Positions 1 through 6,638 of a DNA stretch of 7,695 nt are shown here, piece after piece. Numbering within the stretch: the first letter of the stretch is position 1; the number at the start of each line of letters is the position of its first letter. The translations under genes were made by a program, and so were the position numbers. This stretch comes from JBGOUJ01 sp041477005 (GTDB lineage Bacteria > Acidobacteriota > Terriglobia > Bryobacterales > JACQDG01). The stretch covers positions 1 to 7,695 of the forward strand of contig JBGOUJ010000382.1 of assembly GCA_041477005.1 (NCBI GenBank), given 5' to 3'. The notes below the pieces were generated by a model that had not been told where the DNA came from, did not search any database, and worked only from the letters and a program-made list of their open reading frames with translations.

Positions 1-68
1 CCGAGGCTGAAAACAAAGGGTAGCCTCAGCGCCCTCGGCGTCTCCGCGGTGAATCGAATCGGTTTTTT
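1..68 (+). repeat. Left copy of palindromic dispersed repeat (truncated by window edge)
   Basis: Positions 24-60 are identical over 37 bases to the reverse complement of 757-793. Similarity continues on both sides: a gaaaacaaaggg-like segment at 9-20 and a T-rich tract at 61-68. By comparison with the complete right copy, this is the loop plus one arm of a palindromic element, and only the last few bases of the other arm (1-6) lie inside the window. The arm ends in a tccgcggtgaa core, the style of GC-rich short repeats scattered between genes in many soil bacteria. It lies 91 bases beyond the stop codon of the minus-strand zinc-ribbon gene. Confidence 0.85.
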
Positions 69-159
69 CATGTCCGAAGTCCTTCCTCGGCTGACCTGCC
101 GCACGGGCAGACCGATCTCGGCTTCGGGATTCTTGGTGTCCTCTTCTTGCCGGCCAGCA

Positions 160-585
160 TCAAGTACCGCGAGCAGGAGGGTCGCCGGTTCGGGGGGCCA
201 TTGTAGCCGGTTGAGTCCGCGAGCCGGGTTGGGCGAGCGGGCGATAATCGTAGAACTGCAGCCGACAAAGGGAACACCAATCTATCGGCGCCCCGAGCAA
301 GCCCTGCAACAGGCTCATGGGATGCCGGGACATTCCGTCAATGCCATCTCGGCGTCGGAGGCGTTTGAGCCGCTCGTTCCCGCAACTCGGGCAGCGGCAA
401 GACCGGGAAAACAGGAAGTGCGTGCGCCGGAAGCGCGTCTCGCACTTGGCGCAGCGGAACGCGGCACTGTAGATCAACCGCTCAAACAAGCCTCGGCGAA
501 CTCTCACGCCTCCGCTTCCACAATTTGGACAATGGCCCACGCCCAGAGACTCCCCGGGGCTGGATCGACGCCGGCCCAGGGGCAC
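160..585 (-). CDS. Small zinc-ribbon protein with four CxxC knuckles, function unknown
   Basis: This 141-residue protein is not assignable to a named function. It carries CPNC (C19, C22), CAKC (C45, C48), CPSC (C65, C68, with an extra C63) and CSLC (C104, C107), enough ligands for two zinc ribbons. The segment between the first two pairs is basic (VRVRRGLFERLIY), as is the one after the third (RLKRLRRR), which suggests nucleic-acid or protein binding; that is inference. The GTG start at 585 is the only likely start, because an in-frame TGA lies 18 bases upstream; the ribosome site is weak (GGA next to the start). The last 25 or so residues, after QFYDYRP, are a low-complexity Pro/Arg/Thr tail. 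The +1 frame stays open from about 250 through the left window edge with a more ordinary amino-acid mix, so a frameshift or sequencing error near residue 115 is possible. The gene runs opposite to everything else here and is bracketed by inverted repeats. Confidence 0.72.
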   Translation of the reverse strand: MPLGRRRSSPGESLGVGHCPNCGSGGVRVRRGLFERLIYSAAFRCAKCETRFRRTHFLFSRSCRCPSCGNERLKRLRRRDGIDGMSRHPMSLLQGLLGAPIDWCSLCRLQFYDYRPLAQPGSRTQPATMAPRTGDPPARGT

Positions 586-749
586 TCCGTCTACCCTATG
601 TCACAATCGACCAACGCTGCAAGTCTTTTTCTCGTTTTGGAACAAACTCCCTCGCCGCTTGACAGATGGGACACCTGTGTATAGCCTTAGTCATTGCCCG
701 GCTCCGGCGCGGCTCGTCGGCGCTTCGAGGGATAGGAACGACGGACAGG

Positions 750-839
750 AAAAAAAGATTCGATTCACCGCGGAGACGCCGAGGGCGCTGAGGAAACCCT
801 TGTTTTCGGCCTCTGCGTGCTCCGCGTCTCTGCGGTGAA
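750..839 (-). repeat. Right copy of palindromic dispersed repeat, complete hairpin
   Basis: Two 30-base arms, 764-793 and 810-839, are reverse complements at 25 of 30 positions and are separated by a 16-base loop (794-809), so the element can fold as a long GC-rich hairpin. The arm 757-793 is an exact 37-base inverted match to 24-60 at the left edge. A run of A (750-756) flanks it on the plus strand, giving a T-tract after the hairpin when read on the minus strand. The T-tract is about 7 bases from the stem, so it is not a textbook terminator, though it could attenuate leftward read-through. The strand given is that matching the left copy. Confidence 0.88.
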
Positions 840-1104
840 GTGGGTTTCTGGGGTGAAGATCTACCTAAAATGCGGCGGGGGAGCTGATCAACTGGCTTCC
901 GGGTTCAACAGGTCCGCTGATGCAGGGCGCGGAATTGATTTGTAATACTCAGTTGATTATTGCGCTTGTTGCTGCGATTCGACGGTCAGGGGACTCGTGA
1001 AGTGAATCGGCGGCGTGACGGTCGTTTGCGGGTGAACGACCGGCCTGACCGGAACTCTTGTCGTCAAGTCGTCAAGCAAACTTTCGTGCTTCCAACCGAT
1101 GCAA

Positions 1105-1133
1105 GTTGTATACTGGTTCGCAAAATCAGGAGG
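1105..1133 (+). promoter_or_regulatory. -10 box / operator-like site and strong ribosome binding site for the 1141 gene
   Basis: TATACT at 1109-1114 is a good -10 hexamer; no convincing -35 box is seen at 16-18 bases. The surrounding GTTGTATACTGG has the TnGTATACnn pattern of many GntR-family operators, so a repressor site overlapping the -10 is possible (inference). AGGAGG at 1128-1133, seven bases before the GTG at 1141, is a near-perfect Shine-Dalgarno sequence and fixes that start. The leader is short, about 20 bases from the expected transcription start to the start codon. Confidence 0.55.
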
Positions 1134-1140
1134 CTGAATC

Positions 1141-3369
1141 GTGAGACTGCACGGTTTATTCATTGGCGCAGCGCTTTGCTCCGGCATCGCGCCGGGTCAG
1201 AGTCTGAATTGCGATCTCAAGGAATACAAGGCGCTCGACGGACTCCAGGCTGAGGTCCGCGAAGGCGTTGTGAACGTCGCGTGGCGGGGCGAGCGCGGCC
1301 AACAGTTGCGCGCCGCCTTCGCCATCCGTGGCGGCCAGCCGGTGGTACAGGAGCTGGCCGCGCGCAAGAGCGGCGGCGACTGGGTGACCCTGGGGCGCAA
1401 CCTGTCGCCCGAGTTCAACGTGACCACCGGACAACGCCGCCTCTCCGAGCAGCAAATGCAGCCGATGCGAAGCCTCAAGATTGAGCTCACGCCCGAGGTG
1501 GTCGATCGGGAGAAGTGGAAAGCGTTCTGGGATGCGCCGCTCGAAGTCCCCGGAAATCCCGGCTCCAGCCTCGGCCTGCCGCGCAAGCCCGAGGAAATCC
1601 GCCGCGCGACCGCCGCCTTTCATATAACCGGCTGCCAGGTCAAGACCGACGGCGCCCGCCTGGAAGTCACCTTCCCCGGCCTCGAAATGGGAATCTTCTC
1701 GGGCCAGTTGCGCTATACCGTCTACCGCGGGACCAACCTGCTGCGGCAGGAGGCCATCGCCAAGACCGAAGAGCCCTCTGTGGCTTATAAGTATGTGGCC
1801 GGATTGAAGGGCTTCTCCGTCGGCGCCAATACGCGCGTGGTCTGGCGCGACGTGGCGCGCGCCTGGCAGCAGTACGAGTTCGGCGGCGCGGTGAACGCCG
1901 ACCCGGTGGCCCTGCGCGCGCGCAACCGCCTGGGCATCATCGAAACTGGCGGCGGGTCGCTGGCCTTCCTGCCTCCGTCGCACAAGTTTTTCTTCGCGCG
2001 CGAAATCGAGCTGAACCTCGGCTATGTGTGGTACCGCAAGGACAGCGGCGATTCGTTCTCGGTGGGAGCGCGGCAAGCCGACCACGAAGAGGAGTACCGC
2101 CCCTACGGCGTCTCCGACGCGGTGTGGCAGCGGCGCGCGCGCCAGGCGCGGGGCAATATCGGGAACTTCGCCCTATACAACGCGCCGCCGGGAACCTGGC
2201 AGCGCATGCCCGTCTACTTCTACCTGAGCGCGGAAGACAGCCACGCCACGCAGCAGGCCGTGCTGGCCTTCACGCACGACGATGTTTACAAGGCGTTGCC
2301 GGGCTACCAGGTGCTCGTCAGCCACTTCCACCTTCACTTCAACGAACAGCTCACCGACGCCGGCACCACCGACTTCCAGCCTTCGTGGCTGCCGGTATTC
2401 CGAGGTTTGGGCATCAACATCGCGATTCTGGCGGACTTCCATGGCGACGCCCATCCCCTGGACCCGGGACCGCTGCGCTTCAAAGAGCAGAAGGTTTACT
2501 TCGAAGGTTGCCAGCGCTTCTCCGACCGCAGCTTCCTGCTAATCCCGGGCGAGGAGCCGGACGCGCAGTTCGGCGGCCACTACATCACGTTTCTGCCGCG
2601 TCCGGTCTTCTGGTCGCACGTGCGGGAGCCCGGGCAGGAGTTCGTGGAAAACGATCCCCAGTACGGCAAGGCCTATCACGTGGGTTCGGCCGCGGAGGAG
2701 CTGGACATGCTGCGCCGCGAGGGGGGCCTGATGTGGCAGGCCCATCCGCGAACCAAGGGCTCCTCCGGCTACCCCGACGCCGTTCGCGAGTCCGAACATT
2801 TTCTCAGCGACCGCTTCCTCGGCGGGTCCTTTCAGTCGCTGCCGGTGGACCAGTCCGAAAAGCGGCTCTGCGAATCGCGCTGCTTCGGCCTGTTGGACGA
2901 CATGAACAACTGGACCGGTCCAAAATATATGATTGCCGAGGGCGACACCTACATGAAGTATCCGGACGACGAGACCTTTCCCCAACTGGTCGTCAATTAC
3001 GTGAAGCTCGATAGCGTCCCGAAGTTCAACGAAGATTGGAGCCCGATCACGCGCGCTATGCGGGCCGGCGATTACTTTGTGTCGAGCGGCGAGGTGCTCT
3101 TCCGCAATTGGGGAATCGAAGGCTCCGGTCCGCGCCGTACCTACACCGCGGAGGTGGAGTGGACCTTCCCGCTCGAGTTCGCCGAGCTGGTGTGGGGCGA
3201 CGGGAACACCACCGGCAGGCAGATCATTCCGGCCACCGAGATGGCTCCTTTCGGTAGCCACCGTTTCCGAATCCCATTCGACGCCGCGGGAAAGAAGTGG
3301 GTGCGCTTCGCGGTTTGGGATTCAGCCGGAAATGGCGCTTTCACGCAGCCCGTGCACCTGAAACACTGA
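1141..3369 (+). CDS. Secreted PHP/CehA-like metallohydrolase-family protein
   Basis: This 742-residue protein starts at GTG behind a strong AGGAGG. Residues 1-20 look like a Sec signal peptide, with likely cleavage near APG-Q, so it probably acts outside the cytoplasm. The N-terminal half (about 25-375) is an unrecognised, probably beta-rich region. From about 390 there is a PHP/CehA-McbA-like core: HFHLHF (H395, H397, H399), ILADFHGD (D432, H434), IPGEEP (E471/E472) followed by GGHY (H480), QAHPR (H535) and a terminal AEGDTY (D602). The order HxH, D-H, E, H, HP, D matches the metal ligands of PHP-type phosphoesterases and CehA-like hydrolases. Details differ from the consensus: there are three alternating His in motif I and no His after the last Asp. 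The C-terminus (about 665-742) resembles an Ig-like beta domain. It is the first gene of the cluster; the next begins 34 bases downstream. The hydrolase family is fairly secure, the substrate unknown, and it could be a non-catalytic relative. Confidence 0.85.
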   Translation: MRLHGLFIGAALCSGIAPGQSLNCDLKEYKALDGLQAEVREGVVNVAWRGERGQQLRAAFAIRGGQPVVQELAARKSGGDWVTLGRNLSPEFNVTTGQRRLSEQQMQPMRSLKIELTPEVVDREKWKAFWDAPLEVPGNPGSSLGLPRKPEEIRRATAAFHITGCQVKTDGARLEVTFPGLEMGIFSGQLRYTVYRGTNLLRQEAIAKTEEPSVAYKYVAGLKGFSVGANTRVVWRDVARAWQQYEFGGAVNADPVALRARNRLGIIETGGGSLAFLPPSHKFFFAREIELNLGYVWYRKDSGDSFSVGARQADHEEEYRPYGVSDAVWQRRARQARGNIGNFALYNAPPGTWQRMPVYFYLSAEDSHATQQAVLAFTHDDVYKALPGYQVLVSHFHLHFNEQLTDAGTTDFQPSWLPVFRGLGINIAILADFHGDAHPLDPGPLRFKEQKVYFEGCQRFSDRSFLLIPGEEPDAQFGGHYITFLPRPVFWSHVREPGQEFVENDPQYGKAYHVGSAAEELDMLRREGGLMWQAHPRTKGSSGYPDAVRESEHFLSDRFLGGSFQSLPVDQSEKRLCESRCFGLLDDMNNWTGPKYMIAEGDTYMKYPDDETFPQLVVNYVKLDSVPKFNEDWSPITRAMRAGDYFVSSGEVLFRNWGIEGSGPRRTYTAEVEWTFPLEFAELVWGDGNTTGRQIIPATEMAPFGSHRFRIPFDAAGKKWVRFAVWDSAGNGAFTQPVHLKH

Positions 3370-3403
3370 TGATCCGCCTATTCGCAGTGATTCGCGGCTC
3401 GTA

Positions 3404-4495
3404 ATGAAAGCCTGGCGATTTTACGGCTTCAACGACATGCGCCTCGACGAGGTCCCCGCCCCGGTCTGCCGCCCGGGCCACGTCATCGCCGAGATCCTGT
3501 GTGTGCAGCCGAGCGTCACCGAGGCGCAACTGGCGTTCGGAATCCCCACTCTCGCCTACGAGCGCATCAAGCGAAGACTCGAAACCGAAGCGCCGGTCCA
3601 GCTCTTCGGCCACGAATTCTGCGCGCGCATTGTCGAGACCGGTCCGGGAGTTTCCCGCTTCCGCCCCGGGGACCGCGTGGCCGCTCGCGCCAAGCTGCCG
3701 TGTGGCGATTGCCCGCTGTGCCTGTCCGAGCGGGGTCATCTTTGCCGTAAGGGTCCCATCATCGGATTTCAGCTTCCCGGCTGCTTCTCCGAATACGCGG
3801 TGCTTCCGGAGATCGCGCTGACCAGAGTCGACGACCGGATTTCCGACAGCGAAGCGGCGTGTCTCCAGTCCTTGAGCGATAGTGTGGCGGCCGTCGAAAC
3901 CGCCGGGATCCGGCTCGGCGATTCGGTCGCCATCTTCGGCCAGGGCAGTATGGGACTGGAGTGCATGCAGATCGCGCGCGTGAGCGGGGCCGGGCGCATC
4001 ATCGGCGTCGATGTGCGCGAGGAATCGTGCGCCATGGCTCGGGAGCTGGGCGCGGACCACGTCATCAATGCCGCGCACGAGGATCCCGTAGCTGCCATCC
4101 GCGACCTCACCGGCGGCAACGGCGCCGACGTCATTTTTGAATGCGCCGGCGGCAGCCCGAAGCAGGGACTCGCCGGAGTTCAGGGCCTGATGCACGCGAT
4201 TGACGCTGTTCGCTCCGGCGGCGTCATCGTGGGTGTGTCCTGGTTCGGGGGACCGATTGAGTTCCCGGTGGATGTTCTCCGCGAGCGCAGCCTCCGCTAC
4301 GTATTCCCCGACATCAGCACGCTCGAGCACCTGGAGCACACGGTCCGGCTGGTCAGCACCGGGCGCGTGCGGCTCAAGCCGGCGATCACGCATGTCCTGC
4401 ACGGCATCGACAAGGTTCCGGCGGCCTTCGAGATCACGGCGAACAAAGGGAAGTATCGGGCCATCAATCCCGCTCAGGTCATCCTATGCCAGTAA
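3404..4495 (+). CDS. Medium-chain (zinc-type) alcohol/polyol dehydrogenase
   Basis: This 363-residue protein is of normal length for a zinc-type MDR oxidoreductase, expected to oxidise an alcohol or polyol with NAD in the cytoplasm. It has GHEFCARIVETGPGV with H70-E71, then RFRPGDRVAA, and the structural zinc lobe C100, C103, C106, C114 complete. The Rossmann motif GQGSMG (179-184) ends in D203 (IIGVD), which favours NAD over NADP. The catalytic zinc site is unusual: the position normally filled by Cys in the CGTD motif is Ser37 (QPSVTEAQ), and the usual E-P-L segment reads Q155-S-L. H70 remains. The enzyme may therefore bind its catalytic metal differently or not at all. No good Shine-Dalgarno precedes the ATG, but no other start lies in frame before the preceding gene, and the 34-base spacing suggests co-transcription. 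It overlaps the next gene by 10 bases, so the two are probably translationally coupled. Confidence 0.92.
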   Translation: MKAWRFYGFNDMRLDEVPAPVCRPGHVIAEILCVQPSVTEAQLAFGIPTLAYERIKRRLETEAPVQLFGHEFCARIVETGPGVSRFRPGDRVAARAKLPCGDCPLCLSERGHLCRKGPIIGFQLPGCFSEYAVLPEIALTRVDDRISDSEAACLQSLSDSVAAVETAGIRLGDSVAIFGQGSMGLECMQIARVSGAGRIIGVDVREESCAMARELGADHVINAAHEDPVAAIRDLTGGNGADVIFECAGGSPKQGLAGVQGLMHAIDAVRSGGVIVGVSWFGGPIEFPVDVLRERSLRYVFPDISTLEHLEHTVRLVSTGRVRLKPAITHVLHGIDKVPAAFEITANKGKYRAINPAQVILCQ

Positions 4496-5175
4496 CGCAA
4501 AGCCGCATGGCGCAGCAGTTGATGAAGCCGGGCACGGCCGCTCTCTCGGACGCGATGCACAAATCCGGCGCCATGGTTCACGACATGCAGTGCCGCTCGG
4601 CCAATCCGAAAATGGCCGGTCCGGCCTATACAGTTCGCGTCCACACGGCAGATATTCTGATGATTGGGAAGGCAATGTCGGAGTGTCCTCCGCGCCACGT
4701 TCTGGTGATCGCCGGCCATGGCGAGCTCGATACCGCGCTCTGGGGTGAACTCACGACGCTCGCGGCCTTTCGCAAAGGTCTGGCTGGAATCGTCATCGAT
4801 GGCGCGGTTCGGGACATCGCCAAGATTCGCCGCAGCATGCTTCCCGTATTCGCGCGAGCCGTCGTCCCCAATGGCGGCGGCGCGGAATACTTGGGCGAGA
4901 TCGGCGTTGCCGTGCAGTGCGCCGGCCAGGTGGTTCGCCCGGACGACTGGCTGGTCGGTGACGAGGACGGCGTCGTCGTGATTCCGGCCGAAAAGCTGGG
5001 GCCGACCTTGGCGACCGCGCAGCGCATCATCGCGGCCGAGAAGGGCATCGAGCGGGCAATCCGCAGGGGCGAGGATCTCGGGCGCCTCTTGCGTTCTCAG
5101 GAAGTCATCGGGCGAAAGGAATCCGAGGTCTTCATTCCGCAACTGAGGGCTGCCTCCCCGGGACGCCGCAAGTGA
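4486..5175 (+). CDS. RraA / HMG-aldolase family protein
   Basis: This 229-residue protein has the RraA-like fold, a family that includes 4-hydroxy-4-methyl-2-oxoglutarate/4-carboxy-4-hydroxy-2-oxoadipate aldolases with oxaloacetate decarboxylase side activity, as well as the RNase E inhibitor RraA. Signs are KPGTAALSDAM (14-24), HVLVIAGHGE (71-80), G87-E-L followed about 20 residues later by IDGAVRDI (104-111, with R109 and metal-binding D110), LPVFARAVVPNGG (119 on) and DEDGVVVIP near 165-175. Aldolases usually have Glu or Asp three residues after the RD Asp; here it is Lys113, so metal binding or activity may be changed. A C-terminal extension rich in Arg and Glu reaches residue 229. The neighbours, a dehydrogenase and a permease, argue for a metabolic enzyme rather than an RNase E regulator. 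The ATG overlaps the dehydrogenase end, with a weak CAGG seven bases upstream. A 78-base internal piece recurs at 7427-7504. Confidence 0.88.
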   Translation: MPVTQSRMAQQLMKPGTAALSDAMHKSGAMVHDMQCRSANPKMAGPAYTVRVHTADILMIGKAMSECPPRHVLVIAGHGELDTALWGELTTLAAFRKGLAGIVIDGAVRDIAKIRRSMLPVFARAVVPNGGGAEYLGEIGVAVQCAGQVVRPDDWLVGDEDGVVVIPAEKLGPTLATAQRIIAAEKGIERAIRRGEDLGRLLRSQEVIGRKESEVFIPQLRAASPGRRK

Positions 5176-5216
5176 TCTCAGCGTTCCCGCTCCGCGGTGA
5201 GTCCAATCGATTTTTC
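5176..5216 (+). repeat. Degraded third copy of the palindromic repeat (one arm)
   Basis: The stretch carries, in order, ctcagcg, tccgcggtga, an aatcga segment and a T-run, the same order as positions 26-67 of the left repeat, with a gap of about four bases and scattered substitutions. It fills nearly the whole 43-base gap between the RraA-like stop and the permease ATG. Its T-run ends two bases before that ATG, so the permease has no recognisable Shine-Dalgarno sequence. No clear second arm is seen upstream, so this is a half element. Confidence 0.65.
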
Positions 5217-5218
5217 GG

Positions 5219-6559
5219 ATGACCTCCCCAACTCCATCGGCGGGACCCGAAACCCCCGCCGATCTCCCGCGCCAGCTCGGTCTTCTCGACTCGATCAGCA
5301 TCGTGATCGGCACCACGATCGGCGTCGGGATTTTTCTCGTACCCGGCTTGATTGCGCGCGAGCTGCCTTCCGCAGGCCTGATCCTGGCCACGTGGGCGAT
5401 CACCGGGGTGATTTCCTTTTTCGGCGCGCTGGCCTATGCCGAGCTGGGCGCCATGATGCCGGACTCCGGCGGCCAGTATGTCTATCTGCGAGAGGCCTAC
5501 GGACGGCTGGCGGCGTTTGTCTCCGGCTTGGCTGCGTTTTTCATAATTCAATCAGGGTCCATCGCCGCGGTGTCGGCAGGATTCGGCATCTATCTCTCCT
5601 ACCTTGTGCCGGGCTGGCCGGCGGTTCGAACCTGGTCTCCGGTCGCCATCATCGCTCTTTTCACTTTCATCAACTATCGCGGCGTGCGGGCCGGCGCCTG
5701 GACTCAGAATCTCTTCACGCTCCTGAAACTGGCCGGCCTGACGATGCTGATCGGGACCGCCCTGCTGAGCCGCGAGCCCTCCCACTTTCAGTGGAGCTCG
5801 GCCGGCGCGGCCCCCTCCCTCCACAATGTGGTGATTGCGATGCTGGGCTGCTTTGTGGCCCTCGACGGCTGGCAGTACATCGCCTTCGTCGCCGGCGAGG
5901 TGCGCGAGCCGAAACGGAATATTCCGCTGTCCCTGGCTGTCGGCTGCGGCGCCGTGGTCCTGCTCTACCTGCTGGCCAATGTGGCCTACCTGAGGACGCT
6001 GCCTCTCACCGCCATCGCCGGCGCCGAACGCGTGGCGGCCCTCACCATGGAGCGGACCCTGGGACCCATCGGCGCGGCGCTGATCAGTTTGACGATCGTG
6101 CTATCCAGCGCCGGCGCAGCCAACGGCGTGATTCTGACCAGTCCCCGGATCTACTTCGCCCAGGCGCGCGACGGCCTGTTTTTTCAAAGTATGGCCCGGA
6201 TCCACCCCCGCTTTCAGGTCCCATCGTTTTCCATTCTCGTGCAGGGTGTATGGGCCGCCATTCTGGTCTTGAGCGGCTCTTACGAGACGCTGGTCTCCTA
6301 TGCCCTGTTTGCGATGTGGCTGTTCCACGGCATGACGGTCTTCGCGGTGATCCTCTTGCGCCGCCGCTATCCCGACCGGCCCCGGCCCTACCGGATGTGG
6401 GGCTACCCGCTCAGTCCGTTGCTATTCTCCCTCTTCGCGGGGTGGTTCGTTTTCAATACGTTTCTGACGCGGCCCGGACCCTCGCTGACGGGCACGCTGA
6501 TCATCGCCTCCGGCATTCCGCTATATTATCTCTGGCGCGTCCGCTCGATGCGGGCCTAG
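5219..6559 (+). CDS. APC-superfamily amino acid/polyamine-type permease
   Basis: This 446-residue inner-membrane transporter has about 12 hydrophobic segments, typical in length for the APC family, which moves amino acids, polyamines or related organic cations with or against protons or substrate. The signature of the first unwound helix, IGTTIGVGIFLVPG (30-43), is clear. It is followed by a second helix ending AYAELGAMMP, then SGGQYVYLREAYG, the usual APC loop after helix 2. Loop FVAGEVREPKRNIP near 223-236 is the conserved segment after helix 6. The C-terminus RRRYPDRPRPYRMWGYP is also typical of the amino acid/polyamine branch. The first 20 residues are a Pro/Thr/Ser-rich cytoplasmic tail. 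The ATG is the first in frame after a TGA at 5198-5200, and the upstream gap is repeat sequence. The position at the end of the cluster suggests import of the substrate or export of a product; specificity is unknown. Confidence 0.93.
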   Translation: MTSPTPSAGPETPADLPRQLGLLDSISIVIGTTIGVGIFLVPGLIARELPSAGLILATWAITGVISFFGALAYAELGAMMPDSGGQYVYLREAYGRLAAFVSGLAAFFIIQSGSIAAVSAGFGIYLSYLVPGWPAVRTWSPVAIIALFTFINYRGVRAGAWTQNLFTLLKLAGLTMLIGTALLSREPSHFQWSSAGAAPSLHNVVIAMLGCFVALDGWQYIAFVAGEVREPKRNIPLSLAVGCGAVVLLYLLANVAYLRTLPLTAIAGAERVAALTMERTLGPIGAALISLTIVLSSAGAANGVILTSPRIYFAQARDGLFFQSMARIHPRFQVPSFSILVQGVWAAILVLSGSYETLVSYALFAMWLFHGMTVFAVILLRRRYPDRPRPYRMWGYPLSPLLFSLFAGWFVFNTFLTRPGPSLTGTLIIASGIPLYYLWRVRSMRA

Positions 6560-6638
6560 CCTGTCACGCGGAGGTCTGGCGCGCCTGAGCTTGGTCCGTT
6601 AGGCCGTCCCGGGCGAGGCCACAAGGGAGGGTCGTGAC

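Larger units (their letters stand above)
586..1140. other. Divergent intergenic region
   Basis: These 555 bases separate the minus-strand zinc-ribbon gene from the plus-strand operon. They hold the complete palindromic repeat (750-839) and the promoter and ribosome site of the 1141 gene. A short tandem duplication of gtcgtcaa lies at 1060-1075. I see no convincing gene: the open frames at 957-1187 (minus) and 960-1253 (plus) have no family resemblance and overlap the promoter or the real gene. An AT-richer patch at about 930-965 (with TGTAATACT) could be another promoter but has no clear partner box. Confidence 0.6.

Noticed and set aside
49..684. Plus-strand open frame of 211 codons at the left end
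   Set aside because: It overlaps the CxxC-bearing minus-strand gene and the repeat and has no recognisable domain.
1..839. Insertion sequence or composite transposon
   Set aside because: No transposase is encoded and no flanking target duplication can be verified inside the window; only the repeats are supported.
3341..4402. Open frame of 353 codons on the minus strand opposite the dehydrogenase gene
   Set aside because: It lies antisense to a gene with clear MDR motifs, shows no family motif and is explained by high GC at third positions.
4474..5403. Minus-strand open frame of 309 codons opposite the RraA-like gene
   Set aside because: It is antisense to a recognised fold, spans two genes and the repeat, and has no motifs.
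5197..6588. Long plus-strand open frame in another phase over the permease
   Set aside because: It is Arg/Pro-rich without membrane segments, whereas the 5219 frame has APC signatures and about 12 hydrophobic helices.
6560..6638. Possible terminator after the permease (ggcc arms near 6602-6620)
   Set aside because: The stem is only four bases and no T-run follows.
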